Positions 36,627 through 47,721 are shown, counted from the stretch's first letter. The stretch: DNA of 64,000 nt from Zavarzinella sp. (GCA_041399155.1 JAWKTI010000001.1:1364001-1428000); one strand, 5' to 3'. Program-made: numbers and translations. Notes: generated from the sequence alone by a model not told the origin.

Positions 36627-37501
36627 ACACCTAACTCCTGTTCCAATTCGACACCAGCGTGCTGGCGGACACTGGTGCGAGTTGCTTCAATCAGTGTGAG
36701 AATATCATGCGATGTCGCACCTGCATTTGCAACGATATAATTTGGATTCCGATCACTTAAGTATGCTTTACCCGCTTCTTTAATCACCAAAGGTGTACTT
36801 TCAATCAATCTGCTGGCAGAAAACCCTTTCGGATTTCGAAACATTCGTAAATGATAATTCCCTGCTGTGGGTAGTTCTGCTTTGCGGTTGATCCAGGAAC
36901 GCCTCATCCGTTTCAAAATCGAATCTGCAATATCAACATCCAGTTGAAAATCGACATGCAGGATTATTGGTTCTTCGATGTCACTTGCCCGCTCGCCAAA
37001 CCACAGTTCGGAACGATCTTTCCGCTGAATGACACCGTCTTTCGTTACCACTGTAATCGATCGCAGGTGATCGGCTATTTCGCCTTTTCGATCGCCTGCA
37101 TTGTACCTCAGCGCCCCGCCAATGGTGGCTTTGATACCAGCGAGAGTTTCCAGGCCAGCAAGATGGTGCTGACAGGCGCTACGGATGACATCAAACAGAA
37201 TTGCACCAGAACCCGCAGTGAGTATCGTATCCTTGACAGAAATGCTGGTAAATGCCGGTTTGGTCAAACGAATCACAAATCCTGGCAAACGATGTTCTTT
37301 GATAACGACGTTGGTGCCAAATCCGAGGAGTCTAAAGGGAAGATTGGCAGTTTGGGCAAATTGCACAATCTGAACCAGTTGTTCCACAGTTTCCGGTGTC
37401 GACAGATATTCTGCTTCTGCGTCTGTTCTTAAATAACTGTGGGGTGCCAAGGAAGCATTTTCTTCCGTAAATGACCGAAATTCTGCGGGGATCGCCATCA
37501 T
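36620..37501 (-). CDS. murB: UDP-N-acetylenolpyruvoylglucosamine reductase MurB
   Basis: About 293 residues from ATG 37501 or the adjacent ATG 37498. It is a FAD enzyme reducing UDP-GlcNAc-enolpyruvate to UDP-MurNAc for peptidoglycan. FAD-binding motifs are FRLLGFGTNVVI and GIKATIGGALRYNAGDR. The C-terminal catalytic region NPKGFSASRLIES, the serine in GKAYLSDRNPNYIVANAGA and GVELEQELGVW are present, though VS..H.NF is changed to LSDRNPNY. It is divergent from the aminotransferase and first of a three-gene coupled operon. It fits a planctomycete that makes peptidoglycan. Confidence 0.9.
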   Translation of the reverse strand: MMAIPAEFRSFTEENASLAPHSYLRTDAEAEYLSTPETVEQLVQIVQFAQTANLPFRLLGFGTNVVIKEHRLPGFVIRLTKPAFTSISVKDTILTAGSGAILFDVIRSACQHHLAGLETLAGIKATIGGALRYNAGDRKGEIADHLRSITVVTKDGVIQRKDRSELWFGERASDIEEPIILHVDFQLDVDIADSILKRMRRSWINRKAELPTAGNYHLRMFRNPKGFSASRLIESTPLVIKEAGKAYLSDRNPNYIVANAGATSHDILTLIEATRTSVRQHAGVELEQELGVW

Positions 37502-37597
37502 CCTGTTCCTAGGCTCCAGTACTCTGGGTGCGTCCTGGACTGCAAATGCAATCTTAAACAAAATCATATTATAACGCCATATTTCTCAACATAAAGG

Positions 37598-38782
37598 ATG
37601 AACTTGAAACTACATTGGAATACACCAAATCGTTTACTGTTAGGACCCGGACCAAGTGACGCCCACCCCCGGGTATTGCGGGCAATGGCCACACCTTTGC
37701 TGGGGCACCTTGATCCTGCATTTCTGACATTACTCAACGAAACACAGGAGTTACTGCGGCAGGTTCTGGGCACCACCAATCCCTTGACGCTACCAATCAG
37801 TGCCACCGGAATGGCCGGGATGGAGACTTGTCTGGTGAACTTAGCGGAAAAAAGTGAAAGAATACTCATTTTTCGCAAAGGATTTTTTGGATCACGGATG
37901 GTAGAAATTGCCCAACGTGTCGGTGGGGAAGTTGTTGTGATTGATGCACCGTGGGGTGAAGTCTTTTCATTGGAGACAATTGAAGCGGCAATTGTTGCCC
38001 ACAAACCACAGATTGTGGGAATCGTCCATGCAGAAAACTCAACAGGTGCCCAGCAGCCACTTGAAGGGATTGGGGAACTTTGTCACCGATATGGAGCTCT
38101 CCTTCTGGTGGATGCAGTGACTTCGCTCGGTTGTACTCCAATCAATATGGATGAGAACGAGATTGATGCACTCTATTCCTGCACTCAGAAAGGTTTGGGC
38201 TGTCCACCTGGCTTGTCTCCGGTCAGTTTTAGCCCACGTGCTGCGGAAAAAATCGCCAAACGCACTACCAAACCACAAAGCTGGTACTTTGATCTACAAC
38301 TGATCAACAATTATGTGGCGGGTGATCGACTTTATCATCACACTGCACCCATTTCGATGATTTACGCACTAAGGGAAGGTCTGGCGATTGTACTGGAAGA
38401 GGGTCTGGAAACTCGGTATCAACGCCACCGACTCAATCACCTTGCATTAAAGGCAGGGTTAACTGCCCTGGGATGCCAGTATTCTGCAAATCCGGAACAC
38501 GGATTACCGCAACTGAATGCGGTTTATATTCCCGCGGGTGTCAATGATGTTGAGTTTCGCAAGCAATTGCTGAACTATTTCGGCATTGAAATCGGTGGGG
38601 GGTTGGGTGAGTTTAAAGGAAAAGTCTGGCGAATCGGCCTGATGGGCTACAACAGCAAACCAGCCGCTGTGTATTCGTTGCTCAATGCGATGGAGGTATT
38701 GTTGTTGAATGCTGGCATTTCAATTATTGCCGGTTCCGCAAGTGCCGCTGCTACAAAGGTTTACGCTGAACAAATGAAGTGA
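37598..38782 (+). CDS. Class V aminotransferase, alanine-glyoxylate / serine-pyruvate type
   Basis: 394 residues. NRLLLGPGPSDAHPRVLRAM is the standard beginning of this subgroup. The PLP lysine is K198 in YSCTQKGLGCPPG, and the phosphate/ring contacts SATGMAGMETCLVNL and LLVDAVTSLG are present. It transfers amino groups from alanine or serine to glyoxylate or pyruvate in the cytosol. It is convergent with the SGNH hydrolase (adjacent ends) and divergent from murB. Substrate preference between alanine and serine cannot be read here. Confidence 0.92.
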   Translation: MNLKLHWNTPNRLLLGPGPSDAHPRVLRAMATPLLGHLDPAFLTLLNETQELLRQVLGTTNPLTLPISATGMAGMETCLVNLAEKSERILIFRKGFFGSRMVEIAQRVGGEVVVIDAPWGEVFSLETIEAAIVAHKPQIVGIVHAENSTGAQQPLEGIGELCHRYGALLLVDAVTSLGCTPINMDENEIDALYSCTQKGLGCPPGLSPVSFSPRAAEKIAKRTTKPQSWYFDLQLINNYVAGDRLYHHTAPISMIYALREGLAIVLEEGLETRYQRHRLNHLALKAGLTALGCQYSANPEHGLPQLNAVYIPAGVNDVEFRKQLLNYFGIEIGGGLGEFKGKVWRIGLMGYNSKPAAVYSLLNAMEVLLLNAGISIIAGSASAAATKVYAEQMK

Positions 38783-39436
38783 TTATTTGCCAGACTTCAT
38801 CGCTTCACGGAGTTTGGCAGTCCAGATCTCATATCCTTTTGGCGACATGTGGAGACCATCTTTCACAAATAAATTGGGATCTGGTTTTCCATCCATCAGC
38901 ATCCCTGGTACCACATCCACATAAGTGAGGCGTGGTTCTTTTTCGCAATATTCCCGAATGAGCAGGTTCACCTTCGATTGGGTCTCAAACTGATTCCAGC
39001 GGGCAACACTGGGCTTGATGCAGATAAAATACAACTGACATTCGGGCAACGATGCGTGCAGAATATTCTGAAAAGTGATGAAATCCTCATAAATCATCTC
39101 GGGAGCACGCTTGGAATTCACATCGTTGTCGCCTGCGTAGAGGACTACCGCCTTCGGCTTCAGTGGGAGAATGATACGGGCAAAAAAGGCAGAACTGTCG
39201 CGGATTTGTGACCCACCAAAGCCACAGTTAGTGGCATTCCAATCTGGGAACGATTTTTTCAAATCCCACAAGCGAGTGCTGGAGCTACCCGCAAAAACAA
39301 TACCACCTTTTGGTTGATCAGACTTGGTAATTCTTGCTTCAATCCCCTGGATTTCTTTTTCCCATGTTTTCTCCCGACTGCGAAAATCAGCACCAGCACA
39401 GACCACAATGAGTGCGAATAGGGGGATGGCTTTCAT
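38783..39436 (-). CDS. Secreted SGNH/GDSL-type hydrolase
   Basis: 217 residues with signal peptide MKAIPLFALIVVCAGA. SGNH blocks appear in order: FAGSSSTRLW (nucleophile Ser51/52), CGFGGSQI (Gly), VLYAGDNDVN (Asn) and DGLHMSPKGYEIW with the Asp-x-x-His pair. A periplasmic esterase or carbohydrate deacetylase is likely. Monocistronic; its stop abuts that of the aminotransferase gene. Confidence 0.88.
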   Translation of the reverse strand: MKAIPLFALIVVCAGADFRSREKTWEKEIQGIEARITKSDQPKGGIVFAGSSSTRLWDLKKSFPDWNATNCGFGGSQIRDSSAFFARIILPLKPKAVVLYAGDNDVNSKRAPEMIYEDFITFQNILHASLPECQLYFICIKPSVARWNQFETQSKVNLLIREYCEKEPRLTYVDVVPGMLMDGKPDPNLFVKDGLHMSPKGYEIWTAKLREAMKSGK

Positions 39437-39542
39437 TTTATTCTCATTTTCTCTAATAATTATTGCTTCAAATTAATCGAAAATGACAGATACTTCAAGA
39501 AAAATGAGATCGAAAAATGTGTTGAATTGAGCTAGCAGTTGC

Positions 39543-40352
39543 CTAGCCGAACCGCCAGAGCAGGGTCATGAAGTAGTCCAGATCGTTTCGTTCCGTCATA
39601 GAGCCTGGGTTGCTGTCGTACCGGTTTTGTGCCCCGAGTCGCAGCGTGATGTTGAGTTCCTGATCAAGTAAAATTTCGATTGCAGCCCGGCTGCGAATAC
39701 GAAAATCGGATGGACGATCCAGTTTTGGATAGTAGTCTGTGCTGAATGTGAACGAGGTGCGATCTGACAGTTTCTGCTCGAAATCACCCCCCAGAATCCC
39801 TTCAGGCTCCCACCGATCGTTGGGGCCGCCGAATTCTCGAGTAGCACCAGCACCAGCCCGTAGTTTTAACGATGAAAACTCATCCTGGTAAGCCAGAAAA
39901 GACAAACCAGAGTGAACCGAGACGCGAAAATCGACTTCACGAAATTCATCGTATTCTATCTGAAGCTGTCCAAACCATGCCAGACCATCATAAAACGGAT
40001 ATTCGTCACGGAACGTGGCCAGCGCCTTCGATTCGTTGCGAATCCCTTCTTGTTGTGCTAACCCATAAAAGGCGTTGGCGATAAAAGTATTTTCTGGCGT
40101 TTCGTACTTAACATCACCACCAACACGAACCTTCAAAATCCGTGTGTTCCCTTCTGTACCATTCACCCCAAATTCGGCACCACCTGTCCATGGACTTCGG
40201 TAGCCACGGTCACCCGGTGTGATTACCCGCCCATCTGGTCCTAAAATCGGTCCACCCAAAGGTTTGGGTGTGGCAAATTCAACCCCATCAAACTGCGCAA
40301 ACAGTCCTGTTGTGGAGAGGCAAATCAGAGCAAACGCGATCAATCGATCCAT
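39543..40352 (-). CDS. DUF481-type outer-membrane beta-barrel protein
   Basis: 269 residues, signal peptide MDRLIAFALICLSTTGLFA. After a Pro/Gly-rich linker, GGAEFGVNGTEGNTRILKVRVGG is the DUF481 hallmark (EFG..GTEGN). Alternating hydrophobic beta strands continue to a C-terminal aromatic, MTLLWRFG, as in outer-membrane barrels. DUF481 proteins are salt-stress-linked porin-like proteins in proteobacteria. Monocistronic, with about 100 bp to its downstream neighbour. Confidence 0.82.
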   Translation of the reverse strand: MDRLIAFALICLSTTGLFAQFDGVEFATPKPLGGPILGPDGRVITPGDRGYRSPWTGGAEFGVNGTEGNTRILKVRVGGDVKYETPENTFIANAFYGLAQQEGIRNESKALATFRDEYPFYDGLAWFGQLQIEYDEFREVDFRVSVHSGLSFLAYQDEFSSLKLRAGAGATREFGGPNDRWEPEGILGGDFEQKLSDRTSFTFSTDYYPKLDRPSDFRIRSRAAIEILLDQELNITLRLGAQNRYDSNPGSMTERNDLDYFMTLLWRFG

Positions 40353-40880
40353 TACCAGTCGCCCATCTCAATAGAAAACTGGCAGATAACCTGTTACGGT
40401 TTAAATGAAAAGATCAGTTTGCTCGTGATGAAAAACAGGAAAACGGGACACGATCAGAAAAATGAAGTTGCTTTCATTAATCTCTGGGTTCATTTGGCAA
40501 CAAATTATTGGTTACAAGTGCTGCAGGTTGGTGGGGTGTACGATGGCCGGAACGATGAATCGCCACAGCAACGGCGGTTGAGACAACCGGTAGAGCTGAT
40601 AATGAACGCAACGAATGCCAACAGCACAAAAATACGAGTTTTTTTCATTATTTATCTCTCTGTTAAAAAAGTAACTTACTTTCCAAGTACATTATTGTGG
40701 GTCATTCAAGGGACGCATGAAGTCCCACAGTTTGCACTTCTTACAATCAGGTTAGATCCAAATGAATGGGATTGCAAAAGGTAAAATTGGGTAATTCAGC
40801 ACAATTCCAACACCGTCTTGAAGGTGTATCGATTGCAACGGTTCTAATGACATCGTTGGGGTAAAATGGGTTGTACGGGC
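40353..40880. other. Intergenic region between DUF481 gene and uvrA
   Basis: Apart from the small lipoprotein gene on the minus strand, nothing is recognised. A plus-strand frame at 40419-40784 lacks family features and overlaps the better-supported lipoprotein gene, so it is not annotated. Confidence 0.6.
40505..40648 (-). CDS. 47-residue cysteine-rich lipoprotein
   Basis: ATG at 40646-40648 and TAA at 40505-40507, too short for usual gene finders. The start MKKTRIFVLLAFVAFIISSTGC is a textbook lipoprotein signal with basic n-region, hydrophobic core and lipobox cysteine C22. The mature 26 residues contain four further cysteines as CC (27-28) and CSTC (42-45). AGAGAG lies about 8 nt upstream as a possible ribosome binding site. 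A membrane-anchored peptide of unknown role is predicted. It is the only recognisable content of the 528-bp gap between DUF481 and uvrA. Confidence 0.6.
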   Translation of the reverse strand: MKKTRIFVLLAFVAFIISSTGCLNRRCCGDSSFRPSYTPPTCSTCNQ

Positions 40881-43800
40881 CTAACTTTTTGATCGGGACG
40901 ATGCTGCACGTTGCAATGTTTTGGCGAGTTGTTTGTTCTTCAATTGAGATAATTTGCTGAATTGCAACTCAATTGCTTGATCCAGGCTCTTTTTCTGTTC
41001 TGTGATCTCGGTGTGGTCGCCAATTCCTTCCAGCATTGCCAGATTAAACGTGCCTGCAGTGGCATTCAGCCGAACGCTGATGTGGGCCGGAATCTTTGTC
41101 TTGATATAGCCCAGGGTGGTGCTGTCACCAGAAATCCGAAAGCTGACCATGTCCCGTGTATCCCATTTCCAATCCACATCATCCAGATTGTCGTTCACAT
41201 ATTTGATTAATTCCTTCAGTAATTCCACAGGCCATTTCGCTTTCTGACGTGGGGGGAATCCTTTTTCAGACAAATGCCATTTTTCACCATGAACCTTCCA
41301 TGGCATGACATCTTCCGGTGATTGCTGCATCGTTTTCAGATTCCTGTGAAAACCTATTGCAGCTTTCTGCACAAAGTCCCGAAATCCCTCGTGGTCAATT
41401 TCGCTGAAGCTGTTCACCAAAATCCAAACTTCCTGCCATGGACCTTTGCGATCAGCCACTTGAATACGAGATTCTCGATTCAATACCGGAATATTCATTT
41501 CCTGTAGTGGTTTCAACTTTAACAGTTTTTCCACTTCCGCCAGGCTGAATGTGCGTTTTGCCTGACGAAAAACCAGTCGCACAAACCACTCCATACCAGT
41601 GTGAGCATGAAAAAACCACCCTTTGGACGCCACTGGTGCGGCAATTTCAACAACCGACCTTTCTTTCCAGTTGGTGGGGGAAAACTGTTCAAGTTCATGA
41701 ATCAACTCTTCGGTAAATGTCAGAATTTTTCCATCCCATCTGGCGGCTAGCCCTGTCGTAGTCACCCGTTCCTGGGTGTGCCAGCGTTTTCCATCAGTTT
41801 CCCAGGGGAGTTGGATGTCGGCACCCACTTTTTCCAATTCAATATCGTTGGGTTCTACAGATGATTGCTCATTTACATCAAATGGCTTCCGATGAACGTG
41901 CGGACCTTCTGCCAGAACTTCGTGTAAATGCAAGCCAGTATATGCCGTTGGTAATGATTTTTTTTGGGCTGATTCAGCGTAAGTGCATAATTCTTCAGGG
42001 GTTCCAGCGAATACAAGTTGCCCACCTGCAGATCCGGCCTCTGGGCCAAGTTCAATTGTATAATCAACCGATTTTATAACATCAAGATTATGCTCGACCA
42101 CGATCACGGTATTACCAAGATCAACCAGACGGTGCAGCACTAAAAGCAGTTTGCGGGTATCGTCGAAGTGCAAACCGGTTGTTGGTTCGTCTAAAAGGTA
42201 CAGAGTTCTGCCAGTGCTTGGCCGGGCCAGTTCTGCAGCTAATTTAACACGCTGTGCTTCCCCACCTGATAACGTGGGTGCTGGTTGCCCCAATTGCAAA
42301 TATTCGACCCCCACATCGATCAGTGTTTGCAGGATGTGGCGTATTTTGGGGATGTTACTGAACAGCTCACGGCTTTCTCCGATGGTCATGTCCAGCACAT
42401 CTGCGATGGTTTTGCCTTGATAAGTCACTGCGAGGGTTTCTGGATTGTATCGTTTGCCGTTACAAACATCACAAGTTACCCAGACATCGGGCAAAAAGTG
42501 CATTTCAATTAGTTTCTGGCCGTTCCCCTGGCAAGTTTCACAGCGCCCACCCGGTTGGTTGAAACTAAATCGACGGGGTTGATATCCACGCACTTTCGCA
42601 TCTGGCATTTGTGAAAAAAGCTGGCGAATGAGATCAAACACACCGGTAAACGTGGCGGGATTTGAACTGGGCGAATTGCCAATCGGCTCCTGTCCCACAT
42701 TGATGATTTTGTCAATCTGCTCAATACCCTGGATCTCATCGTGGATACCAGGTGTCACATTGCTGCGGTGGAGTTTCTTGGCAAGCGAATTATAAAGCAC
42801 TTCATTCATGAGTGTGCTTTTTCCTGACCCACTGACCCCAGTAACGGCAATAAAAGCACCAAGTGGCAGTTCAACCGTGATATTTTTCAGGTTATGGTGA
42901 CGGGCACCCACAATTCGCAGCTTGTTATAATGCTTCAGGTTTGCAGGCAATCGGCGGTTCGTGGGTACAGGTATCGACTTCTCACCACTTAAGTAATTCC
43001 CGGTCAAGGACTTAGGCTTTTTTGCGATCTGTTTCGGTTCACCAATTGCGGTAATTTCACCCCCATGAACACCCGCGGCTGGCCCAAAGTCAACAAGATA
43101 GTCTGCCGCACCAATTACTGCTTTTTCGTGCTCTACCACGATCATGGTGTTGCCCAGGTCCCTTAGCTTGAGCAGTGCTGTCAGCAGGCGGGCATTATCA
43201 CGTGGATGTAAGCCAATCGTCGGTTCATCCAGTACGTACAGTACACCCGTTAAACCGCTGCCGATCTGGCTTGCCAAGCGAATGCGCTGGGCTTCCCCAC
43301 CGGAAAGTGTGGGACCAGACCGGCTGATTGTTAAATAATCCAGACCCACATCCAGTAAAAAGCGCAGGCGTTGAGTAATTTCATTCAACAAGTCATTGGA
43401 AACAGTTCGATGAGATCTTTCTAATGAAATATCTTTAACAAATTCGTAGCAATCCTGCACCGTCCGATTGCATAGATCACCAAGTGTCAGGTTTGCCACT
43501 TTCCAGGCACCTGCATCGCGACGTAAACGCGAACCTTGACAAGCAGTGCAGGGCACTTCATCAGTTAAATGAGATAATCGTGCCCGATAACTGTAACTTA
43601 CCCGTGTGGTTTCATCCAGGGCGGGGTAAATGCCCTTATAACGGAACTGGATTGGCTTGCCATAACGATCTTTCAACGTCAGCCATTCATCCCCACTGCC
43701 GAACAGGATGACCCGCTGTACTTCCTGTGGCAGTTCCCGCCAGGGAGTTCGAAGTGAAAATTGAAAATGATCCGCAATTGCCTGGAGAATCTGGAAAAAC

Positions 43801-46800
43801 CGTTTGTTAACTGCTTCAGGAAAAACTGCAATCACATGGTCATGGATTGACAAGGTATCATCACGCACAACGACGTTTAAGTTGGCACCTTTCTGTACAC
43901 CCAACCCTTCGCAAGTGGGACACCACCCGAGGGGACTGTTAAAGGAAAAGTGGTGTGGATTGAGCTGCTCGAAACCTTTTCCACACTGCAGACAGGCCAA
44001 TAATTGGCTGAATCGCTCAATTTTCCATGAAGTTTCAGGAATATGTTCGTTATATAACGCAACATGCATTGTGCCTTGGCCGAGGTTTAAAGCCTGTTCG
44101 ACGCTATCCGTGATCCGGGTTCGTTGTTTTACCTGGATCGACGTGCGATCCACCACCACTTCTACCTGGTGCTTCCGTCGATGATCAATCGGTGGGGGAG
44201 TCTCTAAAAGGTGCGTCGTACCGTCAATTCGTATGCGATTGTAGCCTGATCTTCGCACATCTTCAAAAATGGCATCATATTTTTCGTTCGATTTCCGCGA
44301 AATCGGTGCCAGAATGTAAATCTTTGTTCCTTCTGGGAAACCTAGCAAGCGATCAACAATCTCATCCACGGTCTGGGTGCCAATCGGCAGGTGGCAATCA
44401 GGGCAGTGGGGCTCTCCAAAACGAGCATACAGCACTCGCAGATAATCGTAAATCTCGGTAATTGTACCTACCGTAGATCGGGGGCTGCGGGCTGTTGTTT
44501 TCTGTTCAATGCAAATCGCGGGAGATAAGCCACGAATCGATTCAACTTTCGGCTTTTGTACTTGCCCAAGAAACTGCCGGGCGTAGCTGGACAGAGATTC
44601 CACATAGCGTCGCTGGCCTTCGGCGTAAATGGTATCCATCGCGAGACTGCTTTTGCCCGACCCGCTTGGCCCGCAGAAGATCGACATTTTGCCACGTGGA
44701 ATATCAACCGAGACATTTTTCAGATTGTGTTCAAAGGCTCCCTGAATTTCAATGAAATCGAGGTGGCGGCTGCTCGGTTTTTTGCCTTTTTTGGTAATGT
44801 TGGATCGGTGAGCTGTCTTGGGATCCAGGTGATGTTTCAGTGCCTGACCCGTGTGGGATGCCTTACACATCATTAAATCTTCCGGAGTACCGGTAAAGAC
44901 AACGCTTCCACCTCCGCTGCCACCTTCAGGCCCCATATCGATCACCCAGTCGGCAGTTTTAATAACATCAAGGTTATGTTCGATCACCAGCACCGTGTTG
45001 CCGTTGGCAGCAAAATTATGAAGAACCTCTAATAACTTACGTATATCCTCAAAATGCAATCCGGTGGTGGGTTCATCCAGGACATACAACGTTTTACCTG
45101 TCCCCGGGCGGCACAGTTCTTTGGCCAGTTTGATGCGTTGGGCTTCTCCACCGGAGAGAGTAGGGGAAGGTTGGCCAAGTTTCATGTAATCCAGCCCCAC
45201 ATCGTGCAGGGTTTTCAGCATCGTGCGGATTTTCGGCACATGTTCAAACAGTTCCAATGCCTGCTGAATATCCATTTCCAGAATATCGTGGATTGTTTTG
45301 CCTTTATAACGAATTTGTAATGTTTCACGCGTAAACCGTTTGCCTTGGCACACTGGGCACGTAATCCAGACATCGGCAAGGAAATCCATCTCCAGTTTGT
45401 TGGAACCGTTCCCTTCGCAGGCTTCACAACGCCCACCGGGCCGGTTGAAACTGAATCGGCCGGCTGTATATCCACGTACTTTCGCATCGCTCATCTCTGC
45501 AAACAACGCGCGGATTTCATCAAATACTTTGATGTAGGTAGCAGGATTTGATCGTGGGGTTCTTCCAATCGGCGTCTGATCAATGCTGATAATTTTGTCA
45601 ATCAGTTCCGCCCCAAGTACTTGCTCAACAAGGATATCCGAAGATTCTGTGCTTTCTGATTCCTGATCTTCAATGCTTTCTTTGGCACCCATTTTCTGAG
45701 AGAGGGCACTGAGCAATACATCGTTAATCAGAGAGCTTTTCCCTGACCCACTGACACCAGTGACCAGCACAAATAACCCCAGGGGGATATCGACGCTAAC
45801 CCGTTTCAGGTTGTGGTGGCTGGCATTGCGAATGCTGATTTGTTGCCCATTGGACACCCTGCGTGTGGTGGGCATTGGGATTTCGCTTCGCCCACTCAGA
45901 TAGTTGCCTGTCACACTGGCTTTGTTGGCAATAACCTGTTTCGGAGTACCGCTGGCAATAACCTGTCCACCTTTCACTCCAGGTCCAGGTCCGAAGTCGA
46001 TTAGGTAATCAGCAGCCCGTATAGTCTCTTCATCGTGTTCGACCACCAACAAAGTATTGCCCATATCCCGCAATTGCAGCAAACTGTCCAGTAGGCGGGA
46101 GTTATCACGTGGGTGCAGCCCAATTGACGGCTCGTCCAGAATATATGTGACACCAACCAAGCCACTACCAATCTGGCTGGCAAGGCGAATCCGTTGGGCT
46201 TCCCCACCGGAAAGCGTGGGGGCAGAACGGTCCAGGCTCAGGTAGTGAAGGCCCACGTTCAGCAAAAACATGATTCGGGCCTGGATCTCTTTTAATAATT
46301 CCTTCCCGATGATCAGATCGATCCCTTTTAAGGACTGCTGCAATTCTTTCAGCCAAGGGTGAAGATCACCCACCTGAAGTTCTCCCACCTCAATAATTGA
46401 TTTGCTACTGAGCTTGACAGAACAGGCGAGTTGATTCAGTCGGGCTCCATGACAGGTGGGGCATTTCATGATTCTCATATATTTTTCAAGTTGTTTTCGC
46501 CTTGGGCCTGCCGTATTTTTGCGAAAACTGGCGGTTAACTGTGGGATAATTCCTTCCCACACAGCAGCATGTTTCCACTGGCTACCACGTGATTTCCATG
46601 TAAAAACAATCTGCTCTTTGCCTGCACCATACAGCAGCACGTGCTGCTGCTCTGTGGTGAGTTGATTCCATGGCGTTTTGAGATCAATTCCGAAATGCTG
46701 TGCCACTCCGTCGTAAATGTGTTTTCGCCAACGCCCCATGGCACTGAGTTTACCAAGGGTGACAACAGCTCCTTTGTAAAGAGAAAGAGATTCATCCGGA

Positions 46801-47721
46801 ATGAGTAGTTTCAGATCAAAGGTGTATGCCGTGCCGATACCATCACAGGTAGTGCACATTCCATGGGGACTGTTGAAACTGAAAAGCTGGGGTGTAGGCT
46901 GTTCGTAACTGAGGTTACAGGAAGTGCAGGCAAAGTGCGATGATAGCAGTATCTCTGAAGATTGTCCTCCAGATTCATTTTCTGGCACTTCCTGATCAAC
47001 CAGCACCATCCCTTTGCTCAGGAGTAGCGACTGTTCCACCGCTTCGGCAATTCGAATTCGTGAGGAATTGTTCACAACAATTCGATCGATGACTATCGAA
47101 ATATCGTGTTTCAGGCGTTTGTCGAGCTTTAATTCGTCTGACAATCGAACGATCGTCTGATCGACTTTGGCCCGCACGTATCCTTTTTTCAACATTTCAG
47201 CAAATAAGTCTTTAAATTCCCCTTTTTGCCCACGAATCAGTGGTGCGAGCAACGTAATTCGACTTCCCGCTGGCAGCGCACAGATCGATTCAACAATGTG
47301 GTCGCGACTTTGAGCGGTAATTTTCTTCCCACATTGGGGGCAGTGCATTTGCCCCATGCGAGCATAGAGCACGCAAATAATCGGAAATTTCGGTAATAGT
47401 GCCTACTGTGGAGCGCGGATTGCGGCTGGCTGCCTTCTGCTGAATGCTGATCGTGGGGGATAATCCACCGATATAATCCAGATCCGGCTTGGGTAGCTGG
47501 CCCAGAAATTGGCGGGCATAACTGGATAGTGATTCCACGTATCGTCGCTGGCCTTCTGCGAAAATCGTGTCGAACGCCAGCGAAGACTTCCCCGAACCAC
47601 TGACACCCGTCAGAACGGTTAAGGCATTCTTGGGTATAGCGACATCAATTCCCTGGAGATTATGTTCCCTGGCTCCACGCACCACAATCGCGTTACTGGT
47701 TTGTGCCTGTTCGTTCTGCAT
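40881..47721 (-). pseudogene. uvrA: Tandem double UvrA excinuclease subunit, disrupted by a 2-nt deletion
   Basis: A gene for about 2,280 residues made of two complete UvrA units in one chain. Copy 1 runs about 47721-44800 and copy 2 about 44770-41990; a C-terminal extension of about 370 residues fills 41990-40881. Each copy has two ABC modules: Walker A GVSGSGKSS and GPSGSGKSS first, GVSGSGKSS and GVSGSGKST second. Each also has LSGGEAQRI or LSGGEAQRV signatures and CxxC zinc fingers (CEACEGNGS, CETCQGNGQ). UvrA scans DNA for damage and loads UvrB. At about 47370-47375 the frame breaks: ISDYLR continues as ALCSHG, while LYARMGQMHCPQCG continues one frame over. Copy 2 reads DYLRVLYARFG at the same place, showing a loss of GT from GTGT. 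A 143-residue product or restart at GTG 47372 would result; an assembly error is equally possible. Confidence 0.85.
47290..47721 (-). CDS. N-terminal fragment of UvrA copy 1 (before frameshift)
   Basis: 143 codons. Residues 1-115 are normal UvrA: REHNLQGIDVAIPKN, Walker A TGVSGSGKSSLAFD (38-51), GQRRYVESLSSYARQFLGQ and ASRNPRSTVGTITEISDY. After the lost dinucleotide the tail is out of frame (ALCSHGANALPP). As written, translation would give a truncated nucleotide-binding fragment without signature or zinc finger. It should be read together with the downstream frame as one disrupted gene. Confidence 0.8.
   Translation of the reverse strand: MQNEQAQTSNAIVVRGAREHNLQGIDVAIPKNALTVLTGVSGSGKSSLAFDTIFAEGQRRYVESLSSYARQFLGQLPKPDLDYIGGLSPTISIQQKAASRNPRSTVGTITEISDYLRALCSHGANALPPMWEENYRSKSRPHC

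Noticed and set aside
40419..40784. Plus-strand 121-codon open frame between the DUF481 gene and uvrA
   Set aside because: No recognisable domain or signal. It lies antisense to a small lipoprotein frame that has far better features.
47365..47380. Programmed frameshift in uvrA
   Set aside because: No slippery heptamer or downstream pseudoknot is evident. Loss of one GT from a GTGT repeat is the simpler explanation.
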